DNA of 20,166 nucleotides from Spirochaetota bacterium (GTDB lineage Bacteria; Spirochaetota; B62-G9): contig JALXDB010000221.1 in NCBI GenBank assembly GCA_026990615.1, forward strand, positions 1-20,166, in the 5' to 3' direction. A program made the position numbers and the translations under genes. The notes under the pieces are model-generated. The model ran no database searches and was not told the origin of the DNA. It worked only from the letters and a program-made list of their open reading frames with translations. The first letter of the stretch is position 1, and the number at the start of each line of letters is the position of its first letter. Below, piece by piece: positions 1 to 7,025 of this stretch.

Positions 1-700
1 TATATATACTTTTTTGTACGGTGAAAATGAATCTTTTTTAAAAGGCCTTGAATATTATCAGAATAAAAACTTTGAACTTGCAAGATCTTATTTTGAAGAG
101 GCTAAAAACTACGAACCGGACAATGCAACTGTTTATTTCTATCTGGGAAATACCTACTATGAACTGAAGGACCTTGACAATGCAATAATGAACTACACCA
201 AAGGCCTTGATTACTCCCAGGGTAAACAGAAGGGAATAATCTTTTACAATCTGGGCAATTGTTATTTTCTGAAGAAGAACTACGACCTGGCAATAGAAAT
301 GTATAAAAAGGCTGTAGAACTCAATCCAGAGTTATTTGACGCTTACCTCAATTCAGGCAATGCATACTACATTGAAAACAATTATCAGAAAACTATTGAA
401 TACTGGCAAACTTATCTCGATAAGTATCCACAAACGCCCCAGTATGAAAAGATCAAAAAGGCTATAGCATACCTGAAAGAAGAGATCAGTAAAAAAGCTC
501 AGATGAACACTCAAAATGAGTCCGAAAAAGAGTCTAAAGAAAACTCAAGCGAAGAAAGCGGTAAAAAGGAATCCAGTAACAATGAACTTTTAAACGAGGT
601 TATTGGTGATTTAAACCAGATAATAAAGAAAACAGAAAATATTATGGAGACAAGTGAAAAACCTATCAATGATCTCTCCAGTGAAGACATAGAGAGGTAG
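1..700 (+). CDS. TPR-repeat protein, 5' end probably outside the window
   Basis: About four tetratricopeptide repeats can be read, counting from the TTG codon at 14: roughly residues 9-36, 38-71, 73-106 and 107-140. They carry the usual W/L-G-Y-A-P pattern (e.g. FYLGNTYYELKDLDNAI). A low-complexity Glu/Ser/Lys tail (about 155-190) and a short C-terminal helix follow. The frame is open from base 2 with no stop. The only nearby start is the TTG at 14, which has no visible ribosome binding site, so the true start probably lies upstream and the protein is partial here. TPR proteins are interaction scaffolds, and nothing shows the partner. The stop is 4 nt before the next TPR gene, so the two are very likely co-transcribed and may work together at the membrane. 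Function beyond 'TPR scaffold' is not supported. Confidence 0.85.
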   Translation, partial: IYTFLYGENESFLKGLEYYQNKNFELARSYFEEAKNYEPDNATVYFYLGNTYYELKDLDNAIMNYTKGLDYSQGKQKGIIFYNLGNCYFLKKNYDLAIEMYKKAVELNPELFDAYLNSGNAYYIENNYQKTIEYWQTYLDKYPQTPQYEKIKKAIAYLKEEISKKAQMNTQNESEKESKENSSEESGKKESSNNELLNEVIGDLNQIIKKTENIMETSEKPINDLSSEDIER

Positions 701-704
701 TATC

Positions 705-2567
705 ATGGGGAATAAAAAATTAATAATTATTATATCAATTATTGTAGCATTGTTAATCCTCGGTTTATTTTTTTATATCATTCCAACTGTAAAAAAACTG
801 AAGACCATTGAACAACAGATTGTAAAAGAAGAAAAACCTGTTGAAAAAGAGCAGATTGAAACTAAAGAGGATAAAGTTAAGAATTATATAAAGCTTGCAA
901 ACTTCTATATATCCAGGGAAGAGTATGATCTCGCAAGACAACAACTTGAAAAAGCCTTGATTGAAGATCCATCAAACAAAAAGGCCCTGGAACTTCTAGA
1001 TCAAATTATAAAAAAACAAAAGGAGATTGAGAAAAAGAAGGAAGAGAAAGAAGAAAAAAAGCTAAAGAAAGTAGTATCTACTTTAAAGAAAAGCATACCA
1101 ACCCAGCCAAAACAGGAGAAGAAAAAAAAGGAAATAGACCTTGAGAAAGAAAAGCAGAAGAGGCTCGAACAGGCAAGGTACCTTCTTGAAAAGGGGAAAA
1201 AGTACTACAAAAGCCAAAATTATTCTAAAGCAATAGATTCTCTGGAAAAGTCCCTAGAATTGAATCCGGACAATGCAGAAGCCCTTGCATATCTTGGGGC
1301 CAGCTATTTTGCCGAAAACGAAGGCTCACAGGAAAATGTAAAGAAGGCTATAAATCTTTCAAAAAAGGCACTTTCACTGGACCCCACTCAATCCCTTCCA
1401 CACTACACACTTGGACAGATATATGACAGGCAGGACCTTATCACTAGCGCAATGGTGGAGTACAAAAAGGCACTGGAACTTAATCCTAATAATGGAATGG
1501 CCTACTACAAGCTTGGAATTCTTCAGTATCTGCAGAGAAATTACAAAGATGCCTTAATCTCTTTTACAAAGGCGGCAGAACTTTTGCCTGATTTCCCCAA
1601 AGCCTACTACAATCTCGGTCTGACTGCTCAGAAATTGGGAAAAACAAACATAGCGGTTAACGCCTATACCAGAGCAATTAAAATAAAACCCGACTATACC
1701 AAGGCACTCATCAACCTTGGACTGCTTTACTTTGAAAACAACTTCTATGACAAAGCCATTGAGCTTTATAAGAAGGCCATAGCCATTGACCCGAACAATG
1801 TCAAGGCCCATATAAAACTGGGGGATGCATACAGATCAAAGAAAATGTACAATAAGGCGAAAAAAGATTACGAATTCGCGCTTAAACTTGACCCAAACAG
1901 TGATCTTACTCATTACAATCTATCAATACTATACGAAATGGAAAAAAAATACGATAAAGCTGTTGAAGAACTTGAGGAAGCCATTAAAATTAAAAAGAAC
2001 GATAAACGCTACTACTACAACCTTGGAAATAACTATGCCAGACTCAACAAATACGATGAAGCCATCCGTGCGTATGAAGAAGCAATTAAACTCGATCCTA
2101 ACTACATGGAGGCCTACAACAACATCAGCGATATCTACATAAAGAACAATCTCTTCGATAAAGCGCTTGCTACGCTGAGAAAAGCTATAAAATTAAATCC
2201 AAAATCTCTCGCAGCCAGAATCAATCTGGGAAATGCCCTTCTAAAAAACGATCTATACAAAGAAGCTGAGGAACAGTTTAAAACTGCCCTTGAAATAGAC
2301 CCTCTGTCTCCGGAGGCTCATTACGGACTCGCTTCAGTTTACGTAAAATTAAAAAGGTATGATGAAGCTATAAATGAATATTTAAGGGCCATAAAATCAG
2401 ATAACAAGTTTGTTCTTGCCTATGAACCGCTAGGTAATCTGCTGTTAAAGCAGGGCAGGAAAAAAGATGCACTTACCATATATAAATCTCTACTTGCAAT
2501 TTCTCCGGATTATCCCGGTAAAAAGAGGATAACAGAAATTATTAAAAAGCTGGAATCATCGATGTAA
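705..2567 (+). CDS. Membrane-anchored multi-TPR protein
   Basis: The 620-residue protein starts with a single hydrophobic segment (about residues 4-28) preceded by lysines, i.e. a signal anchor. One isolated TPR follows (about 64-95), then a strongly charged Lys/Glu coiled-coil-like linker (about 98-156). From about 157 to 604 there are 13 back-to-back 34-residue TPRs, most ending in the typical '(A/L)xLDPNN' turn. The anchor suggests the repeats face the periplasm or, with reversed topology, the cytoplasm; the sequence does not decide. It begins 4 nt after the previous TPR gene. Such superhelical TPR arrays bind proteins or peptides; in bacteria this includes envelope assembly and O-GlcNAc-transferase-like enzymes. 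I see no catalytic glycosyltransferase domain after the repeats, so this is a scaffold of unknown partner. Confidence 0.92.
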   Translation: MGNKKLIIIISIIVALLILGLFFYIIPTVKKLKTIEQQIVKEEKPVEKEQIETKEDKVKNYIKLANFYISREEYDLARQQLEKALIEDPSNKKALELLDQIIKKQKEIEKKKEEKEEKKLKKVVSTLKKSIPTQPKQEKKKKEIDLEKEKQKRLEQARYLLEKGKKYYKSQNYSKAIDSLEKSLELNPDNAEALAYLGASYFAENEGSQENVKKAINLSKKALSLDPTQSLPHYTLGQIYDRQDLITSAMVEYKKALELNPNNGMAYYKLGILQYLQRNYKDALISFTKAAELLPDFPKAYYNLGLTAQKLGKTNIAVNAYTRAIKIKPDYTKALINLGLLYFENNFYDKAIELYKKAIAIDPNNVKAHIKLGDAYRSKKMYNKAKKDYEFALKLDPNSDLTHYNLSILYEMEKKYDKAVEELEEAIKIKKNDKRYYYNLGNNYARLNKYDEAIRAYEEAIKLDPNYMEAYNNISDIYIKNNLFDKALATLRKAIKLNPKSLAARINLGNALLKNDLYKEAEEQFKTALEIDPLSPEAHYGLASVYVKLKRYDEAINEYLRAIKSDNKFVLAYEPLGNLLLKQGRKKDALTIYKSLLAISPDYPGKKRITEIIKKLESSM

Positions 2568-2580
2568 CTGTTATGTTATT

Positions 2581-2601
2581 ATCACGTAATTATTACGTGA
2601 T
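2581..2601. promoter_or_regulatory. Perfect palindrome, candidate operator
   Basis: Arms ATCACGTAAT and ATTACGTGAT are exact reverse complements around a single central T. The site lies 13 nt after the TPR stop and about 60 nt before the acylphosphatase start. Neither strand has a following T-tract, so a rho-independent terminator is unlikely. The symmetry suits a dimeric DNA-binding regulator. A TTGACA hexamer (2608-2613) lies just downstream but has no good -10 partner. Confidence 0.5.
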
Positions 2602-2651
2602 TAGTGATTGACATATGAGCGGGTTAATGGTTGAAACGTGATATCAAAGTT

Positions 2652-2658
2652 GAGGGGG
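2652..2658 (+). promoter_or_regulatory. Ribosome binding site fixing the acylphosphatase start
   Basis: GAGGGGG lies 5 nt before the ATG at 2664. It supports that start over the upstream in-frame TTG at 2631, which has no Shine-Dalgarno sequence. Confidence 0.7.
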
Positions 2659-2663
2659 TGTGT

Positions 2664-2951
2664 ATGTCGGAAGACCTGTACGCTGCTCATATCTACGTAT
2701 CAGGAAGAGTTCAAGGGGTTGGTTTCAGATTCTATACCATAAGAGTGGCAAAACAGTTCGGGTTAACCGGCTGGGTGAGAAATTTATACGATGGGCGTGT
2801 TGAGATCTATGCAGAAGGAAATAAAAGCAGCCTCAGTGCGTTTATTGAGGAGATAAAGGTCGGGCCTCCCTCGGCCCATGTATCTAATCTGGTCCAGCAG
2901 TGGGATAAAATTAACGCCAGAAAATACAGTGATTTTTCTATTGTTTTTTAG
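2664..2951 (+). CDS. acyP: Acylphosphatase
   Basis: This 95-residue protein matches the usual length (about 90-100) of acylphosphatases, which hydrolyse the carboxyl-phosphate bond of acyl phosphates. The family signature is complete. The anion-binding loop is 'SGRVQGVGFR' with the catalytic Arg at residue 22, and 'LTGWVRNLYDG' carries the catalytic Asn at residue 40. I start it at the ATG at 2664, which has a strong ribosome binding site. The frame is open further up to a TTG at 2631, but that would add eleven residues the family does not have. It stands alone: the TPR genes lie upstream across a palindrome and the next gene converges. The cellular role of bacterial acylphosphatases (metabolite clean-up, acyl-phosphate turnover) is not settled. 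Confidence 0.95.
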   Translation: MSEDLYAAHIYVSGRVQGVGFRFYTIRVAKQFGLTGWVRNLYDGRVEIYAEGNKSSLSAFIEEIKVGPPSAHVSNLVQQWDKINARKYSDFSIVF

Positions 2952-3037
2952 ATACCATTCTATTTATAAATATTTTCACTTATATATTATCTAGCCAATT
3001 TTTTTTCACCTGAAAGTTCTATATTTTTACACCTTTA

Positions 3038-3865
3038 TTATTTCTTCTCTTCTAGCCACTTTTCAATTTTATCCACAATATCCACCATTTTTTTTGCGGT
3101 TTCTGTATCCCTGCTGTAGTGTATGTAGGGTTTTCCCTCATCGCTAAACTTTACTATGTCCGGTTCGAGCGGCAATCTTCCGAGAAAGTTGACATTTAGA
3201 TCTTTTGCTGCCTTTTCTCCACCGCCTTTGCCAAAAATATCTATTTCATGGCCGCAAAATGGGCACTTAAATCCACTCATATTTTCTATTATGCCCACAA
3301 CAGGCACGTTAAGTTCCTTGGCAAATTGAACACTTTTTCTTGAATCCAGAATCGCAACTTCCTGCGGTGTTGTAACGATTATAGCCCCATCCAGTCCTTT
3401 TATTAACTGGCATACACTTAAGGGTTCATCACCTGTTCCTGGAGGAGAATCAATAACAAGAAAATCCAGGTCTCCCCAGGATACATCGCTTAAAAACTGC
3501 TTGATAATCCCTGTCTTAAGGGGACCTCTCCAAATTATTGGTTTATCGGGATCATCACTTAACATTGCAACACTGACAGCCCTTAAATTCTTATTTATCT
3601 CTGCAGGTTGAATAAGCTGACCATCACCGTACAACTGAACTCCATCCATACCGAGCATCTTAACTACATTTGGGCCATGTATATCAGCGTCAAGTATTCC
3701 AACTTTATATCCACGTGTTGATAGCTCGTACGCAAGATTTACAGAAACAGTTGTTTTACCAACTCCACCTTTTCCACTGATAACGACAAGTTTGTATTTA
3801 ATTCTTGACAGGTTATCTGCCAGCCTCTTGTCCTGAGCCTGTCTCTCTTCGTTGTTAAACTGCAT
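3038..3865 (-). CDS. Mrp/NBP35-type ATP-binding iron-sulfur carrier
   Basis: A 275-residue MinD/ParA-superfamily ATPase of the Mrp/NBP35/ApbC branch. It has the deviant Walker A 'SGKGGVGKT' (30-38), switch motif 'DADIHGPN' (59-66) and 'DSPPGTGD' (139-146). The C-terminal Cys pair CPFC (201-204) binds the bridging [4Fe-4S] cluster between two subunits in this family. Members carry and transfer Fe-S clusters in the cytoplasm. It is the last gene of the fur-led operon and overlaps the upstream ferredoxin-MinD gene by 11 nt, which suggests translational coupling. The N-terminal Fe-S domain (DUF59) of some Mrp proteins is absent, as is the C-terminal NifX-like domain found on the Mrp protein of Desulfovibrio ORP clusters. 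Here a NifX-like protein is a separate gene in the same operon. Confidence 0.95.
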   Translation of the reverse strand: MQFNNEERQAQDKRLADNLSRIKYKLVVISGKGGVGKTTVSVNLAYELSTRGYKVGILDADIHGPNVVKMLGMDGVQLYGDGQLIQPAEINKNLRAVSVAMLSDDPDKPIIWRGPLKTGIIKQFLSDVSWGDLDFLVIDSPPGTGDEPLSVCQLIKGLDGAIIVTTPQEVAILDSRKSVQFAKELNVPVVGIIENMSGFKCPFCGHEIDIFGKGGGEKAAKDLNVNFLGRLPLEPDIVKFSDEGKPYIHYSRDTETAKKMVDIVDKIEKWLEEKK

Positions 3866-4754
3866 TTTTTGTCTTCCTCTCCTTCTTATTTAGAATATTG
3901 TTAATGTTCTCCCATACTCCGTACAGAAGGTCTACTATCTTTCCCTTTGAATATTCTACAATTGGGATTCCTCTAACAATCGATTCAACAACCTCTTTAT
4001 CAAAGGGTATTTTTCCTATTACAGGGATATCTTCATTCCTGCAATAGGATTCAATTTCTGATGTCATTTCCATATTTAAATCATACTTGTTGATAACAAT
4101 GCACGGATATACCCCAAAGTGCATTGCCGTTTTAATAACCCGTTTTGCATCATGTAAACCACTAACCGTGGGCTCTGTGACAACCACTGCACAATCGGTC
4201 CCCGATATTGACGAAATAACCGGACAGCCAATACCTGGAGATCCGTCTATCAGAATATAACTGCTTTCCTCTTCTTCAGCTATTTTTGAAGCGTGTTTTC
4301 TTATCTCTGAAACCAGCTTGCCCGAGTTTTCCTCAGCTATATACAACCTTGCATGTACAAGAGTTCCATATGGAGTGTCAGATACATACCATTCACCCGA
4401 CACCTTCTCTTCCATAGAGATGGCGCCTGTTGGGCATATCCTCGCACAGATGGTACATCCATCGCAGGATACAGGATCTATATTAACAATCTTACCTGCC
4501 GGAGTAATAGCATCAAACCTGCAAACATCAATACATCTATTACAACCAGTACAGAGTTCGTCTTTAAGTATAGCAATTTTTCCACTTTTAAATATATGCT
4601 TTTCACGAATTTTAGGCGAAAGCATTAGATGTAAATCAGCAGCATCCACATCACAGTCTGCAATTACCTTGTTTTCTATTATAGAGGCCAGTGATGAAGT
4701 GAGAAATGTCTTACCGGTACCCCCTTTCCCACTGATAACTACGATCTGTTTCAT
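3855..4754 (-). CDS. MinD-superfamily P-loop ATPase with inserted 2x[4Fe-4S] ferredoxin domain
   Basis: The 299-residue protein begins directly with the deviant Walker A 'SGKGGTGKT' (8-16) and the switch 'DCDVDAAD'. The ATPase fold is interrupted by a bacterial-ferredoxin insertion with two CxxCxxCxxxC motifs: C68, C71, C74, C78 and C97, C100, C103, C107, enough for two [4Fe-4S] clusters. '[10 protein letters not shown]' (169-178) is the Walker B/switch region. Family members occur beside NifX-like proteins and Mrp in sulfate reducers (ORP clusters) and in methanogens. They are presumed to couple ATP hydrolysis to Fe-S or Mo-Cu-S cluster handling; the reaction is not established. A good AGGAG lies before the start at 4754. 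It is a diverged paralogue of the neighbouring gene at 4778-5638. Confidence 0.93.
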   Translation of the reverse strand: MKQIVVISGKGGTGKTFLTSSLASIIENKVIADCDVDAADLHLMLSPKIREKHIFKSGKIAILKDELCTGCNRCIDVCRFDAITPAGKIVNIDPVSCDGCTICARICPTGAISMEEKVSGEWYVSDTPYGTLVHARLYIAEENSGKLVSEIRKHASKIAEEEESSYILIDGSPGIGCPVISSISGTDCAVVVTEPTVSGLHDAKRVIKTAMHFGVYPCIVINKYDLNMEMTSEIESYCRNEDIPVIGKIPFDKEVVESIVRGIPIVEYSKGKIVDLLYGVWENINNILNKKERKTKNAV

Positions 4755-4777
4755 CTTTCGCTCCTGAATATGATCAG

Positions 4778-5638
4778 CTATTTTACCATCCTTTCAGATG
4801 ATGGATACACCAGTTTCTTAATAGTCTTGTACATATCTCTAAATTGCTTGATGTATGCAGGATTCTGCTCTATTAGCGGCAAACCTTTTGAGTACCCTTC
4901 GGCAATCTCCCTGTCAAAGGGTATCTCCATCAATATCTCTATACCCTCCTCATTGCAGTACCTGTAAACTTCTCTATCTCCAAGATCAGCTTTATTTATG
5001 ACAACACCAAATTTCTTATCCAGATCACGCATAACCCCCACCGCGAGCTTCAAGTCGTTCAACCCAAAAGGAGTCGGCTCTGTAACAAGTATGGTATAAT
5101 CACTATCCCTTACAGTTTCAATAACCGGATGAGCGGTTCCCGGGGGAGCATCTATAATCACATCCTTTTTTCTGTTAATATATTTTTTAACCTTTTTTAT
5201 CAAAGGCACTGCCTGGGCCTCCCCTATATTAAGCACTCCGTATATTAATTCTACATTTTTATATTTACCTGTTTTTATGATTCCAATTTCTCTATCGACC
5301 TCGCTTATTGCTCCCTGCGGACATAGAAGAGCACACCCGCCGCAATTATGACAAAGCTCCGGCAAAACTATTACATTATCCTTCAAGACTACAAGAGCAT
5401 TGTACTCGCATACCTGCTGACAAACTCCACAATAGGTACATCTCTTCTTATCAATTTCCGGAACAAGAACGGTTCCAGAAATCTCCTTTAAGTTTTCGGA
5501 TTTTATAAATATATAGGAATTGGGCTCCTCAACATCACAATCAATTAGCTGAACCTCACCTTCAAGCGATAGAGCAAGGCTTGTAGAAACCGTTGTTTTC
5601 CCCGTACCACCTTTACCACTGGCAACAGATATGATCAT
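4778..5638 (-). CDS. MinD-superfamily P-loop ATPase with inserted ferredoxin domain (paralogue)
   Basis: This 286-residue protein has the same architecture as its downstream neighbour. Walker A is 'SGKGGTGKT' (7-15), followed by 'DCDVEEPN' (33-40). Two CxxCxxCxxxC motifs (C67, C70, C73, C77 and C96, C99, C102, C106) are inserted in the ATPase fold, and 'DAPPGTAHP' (163-171) is the switch II region. In Desulfovibrio ORP clusters two such ATPases also sit side by side, and a heteromeric ATPase with four [4Fe-4S] clusters is the natural inference. A GGAG lies 5' of the ATG at 5638. The gap to the next gene is 23 nt, so they share one transcript. The true substrate is unknown. Confidence 0.93.
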   Translation of the reverse strand: MIISVASGKGGTGKTTVSTSLALSLEGEVQLIDCDVEEPNSYIFIKSENLKEISGTVLVPEIDKKRCTYCGVCQQVCEYNALVVLKDNVIVLPELCHNCGGCALLCPQGAISEVDREIGIIKTGKYKNVELIYGVLNIGEAQAVPLIKKVKKYINRKKDVIIDAPPGTAHPVIETVRDSDYTILVTEPTPFGLNDLKLAVGVMRDLDKKFGVVINKADLGDREVYRYCNEEGIEILMEIPFDREIAEGYSKGLPLIEQNPAYIKQFRDMYKTIKKLVYPSSERMVK

Positions 5639-5665
5639 TGTGTAAACTCCATATACATTTATTGA

Positions 5666-6028
5666 TTAAAGGCCGTGATGAGAGCTAACGTTAGGTCCCT
5701 TACCCGGTTTTAATTCTCCTCTCTTAAACTTCTCAACAGCTTCTCTAACTTTTCCTGAAACGCCAACAATAACCTCTACACCACCAGACTTCAACACATC
5801 AAACGATGTCGGTCCACAATTTCCCGTGAGTACATACTTTGCCCCGCTGTTTATAACAATCTGCGAGGCTCTAACACCTGCTCCGCTACTCTGCTGGGCC
5901 CCTTCATTTTCAATCACACTGTACTCCATACTATCTGTATCAATTAGAATAAAATACCTGGCTCTTCCAAATCTCTGATCTACATTTGACTCCAGATCCT
6001 TGCCCTCAGAAGTTACTATAATCTTCAT
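5666..6028 (-). CDS. NifX/NifB-associated domain protein (dinitrogenase FeMo-cofactor-binding family, ORP-like)
   Basis: A 120-residue single-domain protein of the family of NifX, NafY and the Mo-Cu 'orange protein' (ORP). Visible marks are the N-terminal 'VTSEGKDLESNVDQRFGRA' segment, a central acidic strand 'NEGAQQSSGAGVRASQ' and 'VLTGNCGPTSFDVLKSGG' (67-83). Domains of this type hold metal-sulfur clusters non-covalently (Fe-Mo-S, Mo-Cu-S or iron-thiolate). The C-terminal tail 'KGPNVSSHHGL' adds two histidines. No nif structural genes are in view, so nitrogenase cofactor work is not implied. Lying between fur and two ferredoxin-MinD ATPases, it is most likely the cluster-holding client of those ATPases. 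The start overlaps the end of fur by 4 nt. Confidence 0.9.
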   Translation of the reverse strand: MKIIVTSEGKDLESNVDQRFGRARYFILIDTDSMEYSVIENEGAQQSSGAGVRASQIVINSGAKYVLTGNCGPTSFDVLKSGGVEVIVGVSGKVREAVEKFKRGELKPGKGPNVSSHHGL

Positions 6029-6525
6029 ATTACCTGCCCCCTTCGCTGTTTTTTCTGATTCTCAAGCTTACTGTAACAATCTTTGCAGTACCCGTAGAAC
6101 TCTATTACATGGTCTGTAATGTGAAAACCGTACTTTTTTTCAAGTCCTTCTATTGTTTTTTTAACAAGCTCTTTTTCTTCATCCATACATACCTTGTAAT
6201 CAATTACCTTATGGCACATTTTACATATCAGATGGTGGTGATGCCCCTTCCTTTTGCTTTCAGTTTCTCTTATCTCGTACCTTGCCCTTCCATCACCAAA
6301 ATCATGTTTAAGTACTATTCCCATCTTTTCAAGAAGTTCAAGGGTCCTGTAAACAGTGGTTAACCCTATAGCTGGATAAATGTTATATGCTATTCTATAG
6401 ATATCTTCCGCACTTAGATGCTCCTCGCTGTTTTCCAGTATATCAAAAATAATTTTTCTGGGTTTTGTCAGCCTAAAATCACTTCTCTTAAACTTCTCTT
6501 TCAAATTAAATTCTGTCATTCTCAT
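6025..6525 (-). CDS. Fur-family metalloregulator
   Basis: This 166-residue protein has the Fur layout. The N-terminal winged helix carries recognition helix 'GLTTVYRTLELLEK' (54-67). The hinge/dimerisation domain has the His-rich metal site 'GHHHHLICKMC' (94-104) and the two structural-zinc pairs CKMC (101-104) and CKDC (147-150). Fur, PerR and Zur cannot be told apart with certainty from sequence. However, a site matching the E. coli-type Fur consensus at 16 of 19 positions lies 17 nt before the start, so iron-responsive autoregulation is the simplest reading. It heads the operon of metal-sulfur assembly genes and overlaps the next gene by 4 nt. The start at 6525 is followed by a second ATG two codons later; either may be used, as neither has a strong ribosome binding site. 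Confidence 0.93.
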   Translation of the reverse strand: MRMTEFNLKEKFKRSDFRLTKPRKIIFDILENSEEHLSAEDIYRIAYNIYPAIGLTTVYRTLELLEKMGIVLKHDFGDGRARYEIRETESKRKGHHHHLICKMCHKVIDYKVCMDEEKELVKKTIEGLEKKYGFHITDHVIEFYGYCKDCYSKLENQKKQRRGQVI

Positions 6526-6541
6526 AAGTCTAACTTCTAAT

Positions 6542-6560
6542 AATAATGATTTTCATTATC
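6542..6560. promoter_or_regulatory. Fur box upstream of fur operon
   Basis: AATAATGATTTTCATTATC matches the classical 19-bp Fur consensus at 16 positions. Its core is an inverted repeat with arms ATAATGA and TCATTAT (6543-6549 and 6553-6559). The distance to the fur start (17 nt) places it over or just after the promoter. This suggests repression of the whole five-gene operon by its own first product when iron is plentiful. Confidence 0.8.
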
Positions 6561-7025
6561 ATTCTTTCATTTATAATATATTGTTAAAAAGTTATTAGTC
6601 AAGTTAATTAAATATAGATGAAAAAGCACATATTACTGAATATTAACACCTCTGAATTTTGATTCTTTAAGAAATTTAGAATAATGATATTACGATTATT
6701 ATGTCTTTTATTTAGGTCTTTATTATAAAATCCGTTTTTATACAAGTAGCAGTGTATTTAACCCGTATATATTATATTCAAGGCAGGCTTCACCATTTCC
6801 TTAAATATTTTTACAGAAATATGTCTAAAATCAACTCTTAGCTCTATTGAATAAAGCGAAGAAATAGAAGAAACATTTTTAAGTTTTATAAACATAAGAT
6901 GGGAAGTGTAATTTGAATGTTGTCTATAAGCCTTTTGAGATATAATCAATTGTCGTTTTATCGCTATGGTGCCCGGGAATTCTATATCAAGGGCACTTTA
7001 ATCTTTTATGGAGGGCTCATTTATG
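6561..7025. other. Long AT-rich intergenic region without a convincing gene
   Basis: With the Fur box, 500 bases (6526-7025) separate the pyruvate kinase stop from the fur start, both on the minus strand. The stretch is very AT-rich. It contains a second, imperfect Fur-like inverted repeat (AATAAT at 6680-6685, ATTATT at 6695-6700) and a GC-rich hairpin at its right end. A 63-codon minus-strand frame (6758-6949, TTG start, no ribosome binding site) and a shorter plus-strand frame starting at 6917 show no recognisable protein. A small RNA is possible but I cannot show a promoter. Confidence 0.6.
6969..6996 (+). terminator. Hairpin, terminator-like on the + strand
   Basis: Arms GTGCCC (6969-6974) and GGGCAC (6991-6996) enclose a 16-nt loop. 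On the plus strand the hairpin is followed by TTTAATCTTTT, a fair U-tract. On the minus strand, about 30 nt after the pyruvate kinase stop, no U-tract follows. It may therefore end an unrecognised plus-strand transcript, or act only as a 3'-end structure for pyk. Confidence 0.35.

Noticed and set aside
1825..2142. 105-codon plus-strand frame inside the multi-TPR gene
   Set aside because: Thr/Asn/Ile-rich shadow of the TPR codons in another frame; the TPR frame is clearly the real one.
1181..2540. Periodic DNA similarity in the TPR gene as a tandem repeat or CRISPR-like array
   Set aside because: The period of 102 nt is the 34-residue TPR unit; the similarity is at protein level and the DNA copies are diverged.
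2608..2613. TTGACA as a -35 box for acyP
   Set aside because: No -10 hexamer at 16-18 nt spacing; kept only as a remark.
2631..2663. Upstream TTG start for the acylphosphatase
   Set aside because: No ribosome binding site; GAGGGGG before the ATG at 2664 and family length favour the later start.
4318..4767. 149-codon plus-strand frame opposite the ferredoxin-MinD gene
   Set aside because: Antisense shadow; the minus-strand frame carries P-loop and all cluster cysteines.
5666..6028. Nitrogenase cofactor protein NifX proper
   Set aside because: No nif structural or assembly genes in the window; the neighbours fit ORP-like clusters better.
6758..6949. 63-codon minus-strand frame in the long gap
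   Set aside because: TTG start without ribosome binding site, no recognisable motif, and the frame stays open upstream into the hairpin; probably chance in AT-rich DNA.
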